From positions 1 through 7,015 of the forward strand of contig JABMRA010000142.1 of NCBI GenBank assembly GCA_013202925.1: a stretch of DNA of 7,015 nucleotides, given 5' to 3'. Within the stretch, counting starts at the first letter, position 1; each line of letters begins with the position of its first letter. This document shows positions 1 to 6,145 of this stretch, one piece after another. The position numbers and the translations under genes were made by a program. This DNA comes from Candidatus Omnitrophota bacterium (GTDB lineage Bacteria > Omnitrophota > Gorgyraeia > Gorgyraeales > Gorgyraeaceae). A model generated the notes under the pieces. The model worked only from the letters and a program-made list of their open reading frames with translations, was not told the origin of the DNA and ran no database searches.

Positions 1-2
1 CC

Positions 3-56
3 ACCCAGGCAGCCCTAAACTTCCTCAGAATGCTTGACACTTTAGTCCTGGACTAA
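3..56 (+). CDS. cinA: Probable C-terminal end of CinA-family protein (partial, 5' end outside window)
   Basis: The frame opening at base 3 reads TQAALNFLRMLDTLVLD and stops with TAA at 54-56. The segment TQAALNFLRML resembles the terminal helix of CinA / nicotinamide-nucleotide amidase proteins, which typically end in an alanine- and leucine-rich stretch such as QAALDLLRRLL. Family knowledge: CinA deamidates NMN in pyridine-nucleotide recycling, and in many bacteria it lies next to thpR and recA. Here thpR follows 19 bp downstream on the same strand, which supports the call. The last residues, after about LRML, are encoded inside a DNA dyad (29-69), so the end of the protein may be repeat-derived. 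Only 17 codons are visible, so the identification rests on a short motif plus gene context and could be wrong. Confidence 0.5.
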   Translation, partial: TQAALNFLRMLDTLVLD

Positions 57-69
57 ATGGGCAAGCATT
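29..69. repeat. 41-bp dyad (two nested inverted repeats) between cinA end and thpR start
   Basis: Two perfect 8-bp inverted repeats share the same centre at base 49. The outer pair is AATGCTTG (29-36) with CAAGCATT (62-69). The inner pair is TTTAGTCC (41-48) with GGACTAAA (50-57). The four bases between the arms pair poorly. The dyad contains the probable cinA stop codon and ends six bases before the thpR ATG; there is no Shine-Dalgarno sequence in between. As RNA it would form a long hairpin followed by a short U-run (68-71). It could therefore be a terminator or attenuator, a translation-blocking hairpin, an operator for a dimeric regulator (a TTGACA hexamer lies at 34-39), or a small mobile palindrome. 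The sequence alone does not decide between these. Confidence 0.75.
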
Positions 70-75
70 TTATCT

Positions 76-702
76 ATGGCGACTATCCGCGCATTCATTG
101 CAGTAGAAATCGACCATCCGAATAAAGAAAAACTCTCCGCCCTCATCTCTCATCTAAAAAAACCCAATGCTGACGTAAAATGGGTCAATGACACCCATAT
201 GCACCTAACATTGAAGTTCCTTGGCAATATAGAGCAGGCCAAGATTAAGGAAATCTCTGAAGCGCTTAACTCAATAGCGAAAGGGTTCAAGGTATTCGCT
301 GTCCAGTTCTCAAAAATAGGCGCATTCCCAAACATGCACCGTCCGCGCGTTATCTGGCTGGGCATTGATAAAGGAAGCGACGCCCTGAAACTTCTGAATG
401 GAAAAATAGAAACCGGCATGGAACAAATCGGATATGCCCCCTCGACTTCGTCCCTCGACAAGCTCGGGACTTCGCTCGGGGCAGGAAAAGAAAAGCGTGA
501 GTACAGATCCCATCTCACGCTCGGAAGGGTCAGGTCCCTAAAAAATATATCAGGACTTGCGAAGCTTATTGACGGACATCAGCTTGATTTCCAGGATGAA
601 ATCAAAATCGACCGACTGATACTATTCCAAAGCACCCTCACCCCAAAAGGCGCAATTTATACCCCATTATCTACCCATGCCTTCCGCGTCGGTTCCGCGT
701 AA
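76..702 (+). CDS. thpR: RNA 2',3'-cyclic phosphodiesterase (ThpR/LigT, 2H family)
   Basis: A 2H-superfamily phosphoesterase that opens 2',3'-cyclic phosphates on RNA ends (family knowledge; the physiological substrate in most bacteria is uncertain). Both catalytic HxTx motifs are present: H43-L-T45-L and H146-L-T148-L, the second in the typical RSHLTLGRV context. The N-terminus MATIRAFIAVEI matches the usual start of the family, so the ATG at 76 is chosen although no Shine-Dalgarno sequence precedes it. At 208 residues it is longer than the usual 175-195. The excess is explained by about 15 residues (roughly S123 to G137) encoded by an imperfect palindrome just before the second motif, and by a C-terminus (RVGSA) encoded by a TTCCGCG repeat array. 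It follows the probable cinA end and converges on pgpA. The frame is open throughout and both active-site motifs are intact, so the enzyme is probably still functional. Confidence 0.93.
   Translation: MATIRAFIAVEIDHPNKEKLSALISHLKKPNADVKWVNDTHMHLTLKFLGNIEQAKIKEISEALNSIAKGFKVFAVQFSKIGAFPNMHRPRVIWLGIDKGSDALKLLNGKIETGMEQIGYAPSTSSLDKLGTSLGAGKEKREYRSHLTLGRVRSLKNISGLAKLIDGHQLDFQDEIKIDRLILFQSTLTPKGAIYTPLSTHAFRVGSA
436..482. repeat. Palindromic repeat inserted in frame within thpR
   Basis: This GC-rich segment is built from reiterated and inverted short words. GACTTCG occurs at 444-450 and 468-474, CTCGAC at 441-446 and 454-459, and GCTCGGG at 462-468 and 474-480. Two nested stems can form: 440-445 with 476-481, and 454-458 with 464-468, each with a G-T wobble; the outermost GCCCC and GGGGC also mirror each other. 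It encodes about 15 low-complexity residues (S, T, L, D, G) between the conserved parts of ThpR without breaking the frame. The opposite strand reads PELVEG in one frame, a motif I recall from similar dispersed repeats (TCGACAAGCTC type) in many environmental genomes. It resembles in concept the Rickettsia palindromic elements that insert in genes. Confidence 0.7.
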
Positions 703-721
703 AGTTCCGCGCATTTCCGCG
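682..721. repeat. Four TTCCGCG repeats across the thpR stop codon
   Basis: The heptamer TTCCGCG occurs four times, at 682-688, 693-699, 705-711 and 715-721, separated by 4, 5 and 3 bases. The array encodes the last residues of ThpR, contains its stop codon (700-702), and fills almost all of the 26-bp gap to the convergent pgpA stop. It looks like a small degenerate minisatellite. The minus-strand copies (CGCGGAA) could form only weak CGCG stems and no T-run follows, so there is no convincing intrinsic terminator here for either gene. Confidence 0.75.
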
Positions 722-728
722 ATTATCA

Positions 729-1172
729 TCACAATACCCTGTAGGCGATTTGCAAAATAATATTCGTATACACTCCTGCCATCAGGTCATCTGCCATTAC
801 GCCAAGACCGCCGCTCAATCCTTCCAGCGTCTTTATAGGCCTGGGCTTCACTATGTCAAAAAACCTGAAAAGCAAAAATGCAGCCACCACATATCCCATG
901 GTCGCTGGCAAAAGATACAGACTGACCAGCATGCCCGCGAACTCGTCTATTATTATTTCACTTGCGTCCTTGCCGCCAAAAAGCTGCTCTGCCTTTCCAG
1001 CAGTCAAGAGACCGAGGATGAGACACAGTACTATACAGATCCCCATCAAAAGTGGATCTGCCTTGATGAAATAATACAAAAATAAGGCCGCAAGGCTTCC
1101 CATGCTGCCCGGGGCCACAGGCAGATACCCTATATAGAATACGCTCGCGATTAATTTACACAGACGGCTCAT
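729..1172 (-). CDS. pgpA: Phosphatidylglycerophosphatase A
   Basis: Dephosphorylates phosphatidylglycerol phosphate to phosphatidylglycerol at the inner membrane, the step after PgsA. The 147-residue length fits the family. Signature segments in order: GYLPVAPGSMGSLAAL (residues 15-30), the acidic IIIDEFAG block with D76-E77 (73-80), FRFFDIVKPRPI with D106 (102-113), and GGLGVMADDLMAG with D128-D129 (121-133). Conserved acidic residues of this type are thought to bind the Mg2+ needed for catalysis. Several hydrophobic stretches (about 26-57, 80-104, 130-145) fit an integral membrane protein. The ATG overlaps the pgsA stop in an ATGA junction, and GGTGAGGG lies directly before it, so translation is probably coupled. 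It is the last gene of the minus-strand cluster and ends facing thpR. Confidence 0.92.
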   Translation of the reverse strand: MSRLCKLIASVFYIGYLPVAPGSMGSLAALFLYYFIKADPLLMGICIVLCLILGLLTAGKAEQLFGGKDASEIIIDEFAGMLVSLYLLPATMGYVVAAFLLFRFFDIVKPRPIKTLEGLSGGLGVMADDLMAGVYTNIILQIAYRVL

Positions 1173-1735
1173 CCCTCACCCATAAAAATATATTTATTCC
1201 TCATCATATAGGAAATCCCGGATGCGAGCGTCATCAATACAGTGATCAGCATAAGCGCGTACACGCCTTTACTGTAATATCCTATATACTGAAATGCAAC
1301 ACCTGAATCCCTGATTATCAAAAATACAAGGATGGACGATACAGCAACCATCTGGGAGACGGTCTTGTGCTTCCCTGCTATGTCAGCTGAAAGCACCTTT
1401 TTCTTGGATAACGCGACTACCCTTATCCCTGTAATAACAAGGTCCCTGGCAATGATCACTATTACCATCCATGCGGGGATTATCTTCATTTCAACAAAGG
1501 CCAAAAACGCGCCCAATATCAATATCTTATCAGCAATCGGATCCATCAGCTTTCCAAATTCAGTGACGCTGCTGGTCTTTCTCGCAAGCAAGCCGTCGTA
1601 ATAATCCGTTATACACGCTGCCAAAAATATCGCGAGCGCGAAGAATTTGGCCCCCGCGCCCCTGATAAATAGAAAAAGGATGAAGATCCCTGCCAGCACT
1701 ATCCTTGAAATCGTCAATTTATTCGCCAGATTCAT
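1169..1735 (-). CDS. pgsA: CDP-diacylglycerol--glycerol-3-phosphate 3-phosphatidyltransferase
   Basis: Makes phosphatidylglycerol phosphate from CDP-diacylglycerol and sn-glycerol 3-phosphate in the membrane, the committed step to acidic phospholipids. The complete CDP-alcohol phosphotransferase signature D-x2-D-G-x2-A-R-x8-G-x3-D-x3-D is present: D44, D47, G48, A51, R52, G61, D65 and D69. The N-terminus MNLANKLTISRIVLAG is typical of PgsA rather than of PssA, and 188 residues is the normal length. Hydrophobic segments near 12-43, 70-84, 88-105, 127-141 and 158-171 fit its multi-pass topology. A good ribosome-binding site, GAGG at 1740-1743, lies inside the end of rimO four bases before the ATG, and the start overlaps the rimO stop (ATGA). 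The next gene, pgpA, encodes the following enzyme of the pathway. Confidence 0.94.
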   Translation of the reverse strand: MNLANKLTISRIVLAGIFILFLFIRGAGAKFFALAIFLAACITDYYDGLLARKTSSVTEFGKLMDPIADKILILGAFLAFVEMKIIPAWMVIVIIARDLVITGIRVVALSKKKVLSADIAGKHKTVSQMVAVSSILVFLIIRDSGVAFQYIGYYSKGVYALMLITVLMTLASGISYMMRNKYIFMGEG

Positions 1736-2982
1736 AACACCTCGCCTACCAGATCGTATTCATAGGTATCGGTTATGCGGACATTGTAAAAATTGCCCGG
1801 CTCCAAAGCCCTGCCTTTTACATGCACGGTCCCATCGACCTCTGGCGCATCATACTCGGTCCTTGCTATATAATCGCCCTCTTGCGCCTCATCGACCAGG
1901 ACCTTTAATCGCCGGCCTTTGAATCTTTCATTTATCCGGCTGGATATCGACTGCTGCAGCGTCATTATCTCATTGAACCTGCGCTGCTTCTCTCTCTCCG
2001 ATACCTGTGCCTTGAGCTTATACGCCGGCGTGCCCTCTTCCCTAGAATACATGAAAAGCCCTAATCTTTCAAATCTTGTTTTTTTAATAAAAGATACGAG
2101 TTCCTGAAAATCCTTTTCTGTCTCGCCGGGAAAACCAACGATAGCTGAGGTCCTTATGCACACGTCCGGGATCTGGCGCCTGATGTATTGGATCAATGAA
2201 GCAATGTCCGCCTTTCCGGTCTTTCTCCCCATGCGCCTCAATATCCTGTCGCTCGCGTGCTCGATAGGCAGGTCAATGTATCTGCATATGTTTTTGCTGT
2301 CCCTGATCACCTTTATAACGTCTTTGTCAAGGTTGGCTGGATGGCAATAAAGAAGGCGCAGCCATATTCCGTTTGAGACCTTGTCCAGTTCTTTTAATAA
2401 TTCCGCCAGTTTTTTCCTGCCGCATAGATCCGTGCCGTACAGCGATGTGTCCTGCCCGACTAAAACAATCTCTTTGATGCCGCGCTGGACCAGCTGCCCT
2501 GCTTCTTTTGCCACTGACTCGATAGGCCTGCTCCGGTAAGGCCCTTTCAGATACGGTATTATGCAATACGTGCATCTGTTCCCGCACCCCTCTGAGATCT
2601 TGATATATGCGTAATGCGCTGGTGTCAGCATCGGCACGGAATTTCTTTTAAAGGTAGCATCGAAATCCACTACACCCCTGAATTCATCTATCTCCCTGAG
2701 CTCTTTTTTTAATTTCCCCCTGTATCTTTCCGGAAGGCAGCCTGCCACAACTATCTTTTTTACGTCACCGGCCTTTTTGGCGTCAACCACCTTTAAGATA
2801 GTCTCTATTGATTCGTTCTTTGCGTCTTCGATAAAGGCGCAGGTATTGACTATTACTGTATCAACGCCAATGGCATTGTCCTTAAAGGCATAACCCTTCT
2901 CCTTGAATTCAGAGACGATGCTTTCTGAATCCACAAGATTGCGGGGACAACCAAGGCTTATTATGGTGAATGACTTTTTCAT
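1732..2982 (-). CDS. rimO: Ribosomal protein uS12 methylthiotransferase RimO
   Basis: A radical-SAM enzyme that adds a methylthio group to a conserved aspartate of ribosomal protein uS12. Domains in order: an N-terminal MTTase domain starting ISLGCPRNLVDSE (8-20), the RimO hallmark, with cluster cysteines C12, C48 and C82; a radical-SAM core with the C133-x3-C137-x2-C140 motif binding the second 4Fe-4S cluster; and a C-terminal TRAM domain (about 351-416) with EVDGTV at 391-396. At 416 residues it is slightly shorter than the usual 430-440. In the conserved LP-x-QH segment the glutamine is replaced by glutamate (DLPIEHAS, E241). The ATG at 2982 fits the family start, but only TCTG and a T-run separate it from the 138-bp palindrome upstream and no Shine-Dalgarno sequence is visible. 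The end overlaps pgsA by 4 bp. MiaB/MtaB relatives are excluded by the N-terminal motif. Confidence 0.95.
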   Translation of the reverse strand: MKKSFTIISLGCPRNLVDSESIVSEFKEKGYAFKDNAIGVDTVIVNTCAFIEDAKNESIETILKVVDAKKAGDVKKIVVAGCLPERYRGKLKKELREIDEFRGVVDFDATFKRNSVPMLTPAHYAYIKISEGCGNRCTYCIIPYLKGPYRSRPIESVAKEAGQLVQRGIKEIVLVGQDTSLYGTDLCGRKKLAELLKELDKVSNGIWLRLLYCHPANLDKDVIKVIRDSKNICRYIDLPIEHASDRILRRMGRKTGKADIASLIQYIRRQIPDVCIRTSAIVGFPGETEKDFQELVSFIKKTRFERLGLFMYSREEGTPAYKLKAQVSEREKQRRFNEIMTLQQSISSRINERFKGRRLKVLVDEAQEGDYIARTEYDAPEVDGTVHVKGRALEPGNFYNVRITDTYEYDLVGEVL

Positions 2983-2991
2983 AAAAACAGA

Positions 2992-3129
2992 GCAGGGTTG
3001 GGGTCGTTCGGCACTGGAATAATTTTGCCGTCCGCTGCGGTTTACAGCTCTCCGCCTCAGGCGGATCGCCGTAATCCCTTGCGGACATTTGCCAAAATTT
3101 TCCTAATGTGCCTCAAACCCCAACCCTGC
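2992..3129. repeat. 138-bp near-complete imperfect palindrome (MITE-like) filling the rodZ-rimO gap
   Basis: The ends are perfect 13-bp inverted repeats, GCAGGGTTGGGGT (2992-3004) and its complement (3117-3129). Further matching blocks follow inward in the same order on both arms: GGCAC, ATTTTG, GTCCGC and TTACAGC/TTACGGC, ending at a central hairpin of TCCGCC (3051-3056) with GGCGGA (3060-3065). Almost the whole segment can therefore fold on itself, with small indels between arms. It encodes no protein. It begins 2 bp after the rodZ stop and ends 9 bp before the rimO ATG. Read on the minus strand, the fold is followed by TCTGTTTTT, like an intrinsic terminator. No clear target-site duplication is visible. 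A non-autonomous miniature transposable element is the simplest interpretation; its family is unknown to me. Confidence 0.8.
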
Positions 3130-3131
3130 CC

Positions 3132-3893
3132 TTACTCCTTTATCCCATCTTTCGTAATAATAACTTTTTTCTTCTCTCCCTTTTTCCCAGCAACGCCAAG
3201 GTCTTCTTCGTTAATCTTAAGCGTCACTCCTCCGGCATTGCCGAGTTCCAGCTCGATCTCATCCTCTGCCTGCCAGACGTCGCTCGTCCCTCTCTTAAAT
3301 ATACCCTGGAACAAGAGCTCTCCGTCCCCAACCACACGAATCCATGTATCAGAACGCGCCGTGATCTCAAGCTTAAGCCCCTCTATTTTACCCGACTCCT
3401 TCTTTACGACCTCCTTGACCGGAACTGGCGCAGCAACATGGATCTTGCCTAACTTCCTGGCTTCTTCTTTTTTTGCAGCATACGCCTTGTATTTCGCGGA
3501 ACTATTTTTTATAAATCGCCCTGTCTGAATAAAACTAAAGCCTACCACCCATATGGCAAGGACAGCCAGAAGCGCGGTCCCTACGTGACGCTTGTGCTTC
3601 TCGAACCAATCACCCGACGCCCTTTCTCCTTCCAGAACCAACGCGGTCTCATCTTTCTTCTCCGCCCCGCCCAAATATTCCCTTACTGCCTTCTCTTCTG
3701 TTGCCCCTAAAAACTGAGAATACGTTTTTACAAAACTCCTCGCGTAGAACTGCGAACCGATCTCCTGCAGCATATCCTCTTCTATATTGAAAATTATTTT
3801 CTTTGGGATGCGGGTTCTCTCTGAAACCTCTTCTACGGCGAGCCCTTTTGATTCGCGGATTTTCTTGAGTGTTTTTCCAACAGTTTCAGGCAT
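3132..3893 (-). CDS. rodZ: RodZ-like cytoskeletal/HTH membrane protein
   Basis: A bitopic membrane protein of the RodZ family; RodZ connects MreB filaments to the cell-wall elongation machinery. Visible parts: an N-terminal helix-turn-helix of the HTH_25 type (about 5-70, VGKTLKKIRESKGLAVEEV followed by the family-typical FYARSFVKTYSQFLG at 49-63), a basic juxtamembrane stretch, one transmembrane helix (about 104-123), a charged Lys/Glu/Ala linker (about 128-168), and a C-terminal beta-rich DUF4115-type domain (about 172-247) containing SDTWIRVVGDGELLFQG. At 253 residues it is shorter than E. coli RodZ, mainly in the linker. AGGA lies nine bases upstream of the ATG, in the 31-bp gap after ftsK, and supports the start. 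Its place between ftsK and pgsA matches the ftsK-ymfM-pgsA order of Firmicutes. No mreB gene is in view, so the cytoskeletal role is inferred from the family. Confidence 0.87.
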   Translation of the reverse strand: MPETVGKTLKKIRESKGLAVEEVSERTRIPKKIIFNIEEDMLQEIGSQFYARSFVKTYSQFLGATEEKAVREYLGGAEKKDETALVLEGERASGDWFEKHKRHVGTALLAVLAIWVVGFSFIQTGRFIKNSSAKYKAYAAKKEEARKLGKIHVAAPVPVKEVVKKESGKIEGLKLEITARSDTWIRVVGDGELLFQGIFKRGTSDVWQAEDEIELELGNAGGVTLKINEEDLGVAGKKGEKKKVIITKDGIKE

Positions 3894-3924
3894 ATTATTG
3901 TGTGTCCTGTGCTTCTGCGGTCTC

Positions 3925-6144
3925 TTACTCGCCTTCTTCGGCCTTGTAGTCCTTTATAAGGATCTCCCGCGGCTTGCTGCCCCTGAACGGGCCTACTATA
4001 CCTTCTTCCTCCATGGCATCAATGAGCCTTGCAGCCCTTGTATACCCCAGCCTGAGCCTGCGCTGGAGCATTGAAACAGATGCCTGCCCTGTTTCAATGA
4101 CCATCTTTACTGCCTCGTCAAAAAATTCATCCTTGCTAAAGCCAGCCCTGCCGGATACGCTCTTTTTCTGCTGCTCGAGTATCTCGTCGTCGTAAATCGG
4201 TTCCCTCTGCTCCTTCAGTGCATTCACGACCCTCTCTATTTCCGGATCAGTCAGGAGCGTACCCTGGGCCCGTATCGGCTTCTCTCTGCCGGGCTGCAAA
4301 AACAGCATGTCGCCCTTTCCCAGCAGTTTATCCGCGCCGTTCATGTCCAGGACAGTCCGTGAATCCACCTTTGACGCCACCTTAAAAGATATCCTGGCGG
4401 GAAAATTCGCCTTTATAACTCCTGTCACGACATCCACTGACGGCCTCTGCGTCGCGAGCACTATATGTATGCCCACTGCCCTTGACAGCTGCGCCAGCCG
4501 GGTAATGGCATTCTCTACCTCCTGCTGCGCCACCATCATAAGGTCTGCCAGTTCATCTATAATAACCACTATATAGGGGATCTTGTCTGCTGATTTCTCA
4601 TTGAATATGTCGATGTTCCTGGCTGTGGCCTTTGCCAGGAGCTTGTATCTTTCCTCCATCTCATTCACCACCCACAAAAGTGCGCCTGATGCCTTTTTTG
4701 AATCCGTAACAACAGGGCACAGAAGATGCGGCAGGCCATTGTAAACAGCAAGCTCCACCTTCTTTGGGTCCACCATTATAAATTTCAACTCGTCCGGAGT
4801 GGCATTGTATATCATGCTCATTATCAATGAATTCACGCACACGGTCTTGCCTGACCCTGTCGTGCCTGCTATTAAAAGGTGCGGCATGTTTCCCAGGTCT
4901 GCCACCACGCTATTTCCGGAAATACTCTTTCCGAGCGCGATAGCAAGCTTTGAACCTGCCGCCTTTTTCTGGTATTCAGCGGACTCGAGCAATTCCTTTA
5001 GATATACCAGGGACGAACTCTGGTTCGGCACCTCTATGCCCACTGCTGATTTTCCCGGTATCGGCGCCACGATCCTGATAGCCGAGGCCTTCATGACAAG
5101 GGCTATGTCATCACTCAATGCCGTGATCCTATGCACCTTTACGCCGGGCGCTGGCTGCGCCTCATACCTGGTAATAACAGGTCCTTTGGTTATGTTCACC
5201 ACCTTTACCTCTATGCCAAAGTCATGCAATGTGTCCTCGAGTATCCTGGCATTTGCCTCCAGGTCCTCTCCTATCATCCTCTCGGATTCAGGAGGCGGAG
5301 AGTCCAGCAATTCCAGGCCTGGCAATTTATAATCGCCTACCACCCGAGGCTCGATATTTATCGGCTTTTTCCTGGCCGCGGGTTTCGGTTTCAACACCTG
5401 CACTGGCACTGGCTTTGATTTCACAATGACTGGTTTCGGCACGATCGGCTTTTCTTGTTTTTTCTCCCGTTCAGCATCTCTTTCCATGCCCCCTGCCCCT
5501 TGTCCATTGTCCCTCTCTATCCTAACTGCGGGCCTTATCCTGGGCCTTGCCCTAGCCCGCCGGGCCTCCTTAAACAACTGTCCCTCAGCCCTTTTCTTTT
5601 TCAATTCACCCAAAAGGCCCCACGTCCGCATAAACAAAAATGAAAACAAAGGGATGATCAAAAACTCTGTGGCAACCAAAAGCGCCAAAATGCTCAGGGA
5701 GAGCGTAACGATATATGCGCCTATGCCTCCAAAATATCTAAGGATAATGCTTGATAAAAGCAAGCCCAGAAAACCGCCCCTTTCCATCACCAGCACAGGA
5801 TCGCCTGCGCCTGTAAGACTAAAAAACGCGGAGCCTGAACAAAATAAAATGGTTATCCCCAGAAACCTGAAAAGCGGTTTTTGATCCAGTCTCTCGGCCA
5901 GCATGCCGATCCCCCACACAATGAATAAAAACGGGATGGAAAACGCTGCGTAGCCTATGATCTTGAATATGAGCCATGCAGCGTACGCGCCTACTATGCC
6001 TACATAATTTCTGATATGGAGATTGGGATGGGATGTCTCGAAGCGGATATCATAAGGCGTGTATGAGATCATTGAGACGAGTAAAATCAACGCCGCTGCG
6101 AACAGGGCAAAGGAAATAACTAAGTCTTTTTTATCTCGTCTCAT
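3925..6144 (-). CDS. ftsK: DNA translocase FtsK/SpoIIIE
   Basis: A septum-located DNA pump that moves chromosome termini into daughter cells and helps dimer resolution. The N-terminal membrane domain spans about residues 7-170 with four to five hydrophobic helices, the first followed by SYTPYD, typical of the FtsK 4TM domain. A basic, proline-rich linker covers about 180-265. The alpha/beta motor follows, with Walker A GTTGSGKT (427-434), Walker B VVIIDE (D530, E531) and LATQRPS (563-569). The C-terminal gamma winged-helix domain (about 669-732), with RLRLGYTRAARLID, normally reads KOPS-type polar DNA motifs. At 739 residues it is similar to SpoIIIE and much shorter than E. coli FtsK, because the linker is short. 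The ATG at 6142-6144 is preceded only by a weak GGA in the tandem-repeat junction with uppP. All catalytic motifs are intact. Confidence 0.96.
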   Translation of the reverse strand: MRRDKKDLVISFALFAAALILLVSMISYTPYDIRFETSHPNLHIRNYVGIVGAYAAWLIFKIIGYAAFSIPFLFIVWGIGMLAERLDQKPLFRFLGITILFCSGSAFFSLTGAGDPVLVMERGGFLGLLLSSIILRYFGGIGAYIVTLSLSILALLVATEFLIIPLFSFLFMRTWGLLGELKKKRAEGQLFKEARRARARPRIRPAVRIERDNGQGAGGMERDAEREKKQEKPIVPKPVIVKSKPVPVQVLKPKPAARKKPINIEPRVVGDYKLPGLELLDSPPPESERMIGEDLEANARILEDTLHDFGIEVKVVNITKGPVITRYEAQPAPGVKVHRITALSDDIALVMKASAIRIVAPIPGKSAVGIEVPNQSSSLVYLKELLESAEYQKKAAGSKLAIALGKSISGNSVVADLGNMPHLLIAGTTGSGKTVCVNSLIMSMIYNATPDELKFIMVDPKKVELAVYNGLPHLLCPVVTDSKKASGALLWVVNEMEERYKLLAKATARNIDIFNEKSADKIPYIVVIIDELADLMMVAQQEVENAITRLAQLSRAVGIHIVLATQRPSVDVVTGVIKANFPARISFKVASKVDSRTVLDMNGADKLLGKGDMLFLQPGREKPIRAQGTLLTDPEIERVVNALKEQREPIYDDEILEQQKKSVSGRAGFSKDEFFDEAVKMVIETGQASVSMLQRRLRLGYTRAARLIDAMEEEGIVGPFRGSKPREILIKDYKAEEGE

Positions 6145-6145
6145 T

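Noticed and set aside
436..482. Frameshift or pseudogene in thpR
   Set aside because: The insert keeps the frame, both HxTx motifs are intact, and the downstream sequence stays family-like.
703..728. Bidirectional intrinsic terminator between thpR and pgpA
   Set aside because: Only weak CGCG self-pairing from the TTCCGCG repeats is possible and no T-run follows on either strand.
2992..3129. Riboswitch or structured leader RNA for rimO
   Set aside because: The fold is a simple full-length palindrome with terminal inverted repeats rather than a multi-helix aptamer, and no known riboswitch core is recognisable; a mobile palindrome explains it better.
2998..3528. Plus-strand open frame of 176 codons across the palindrome and rodZ
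   Set aside because: It runs through the palindromic element and antisense to the RodZ C-terminal domain, and its translation is a Ser/Pro/Phe-rich shadow without family features.
4799..5332. Plus-strand open frame of 177 codons opposite ftsK
   Set aside because: It lies wholly antisense to the conserved FtsK motor domain, has no recognisable motif and no convincing ribosome-binding site; it is a shadow of the real gene.
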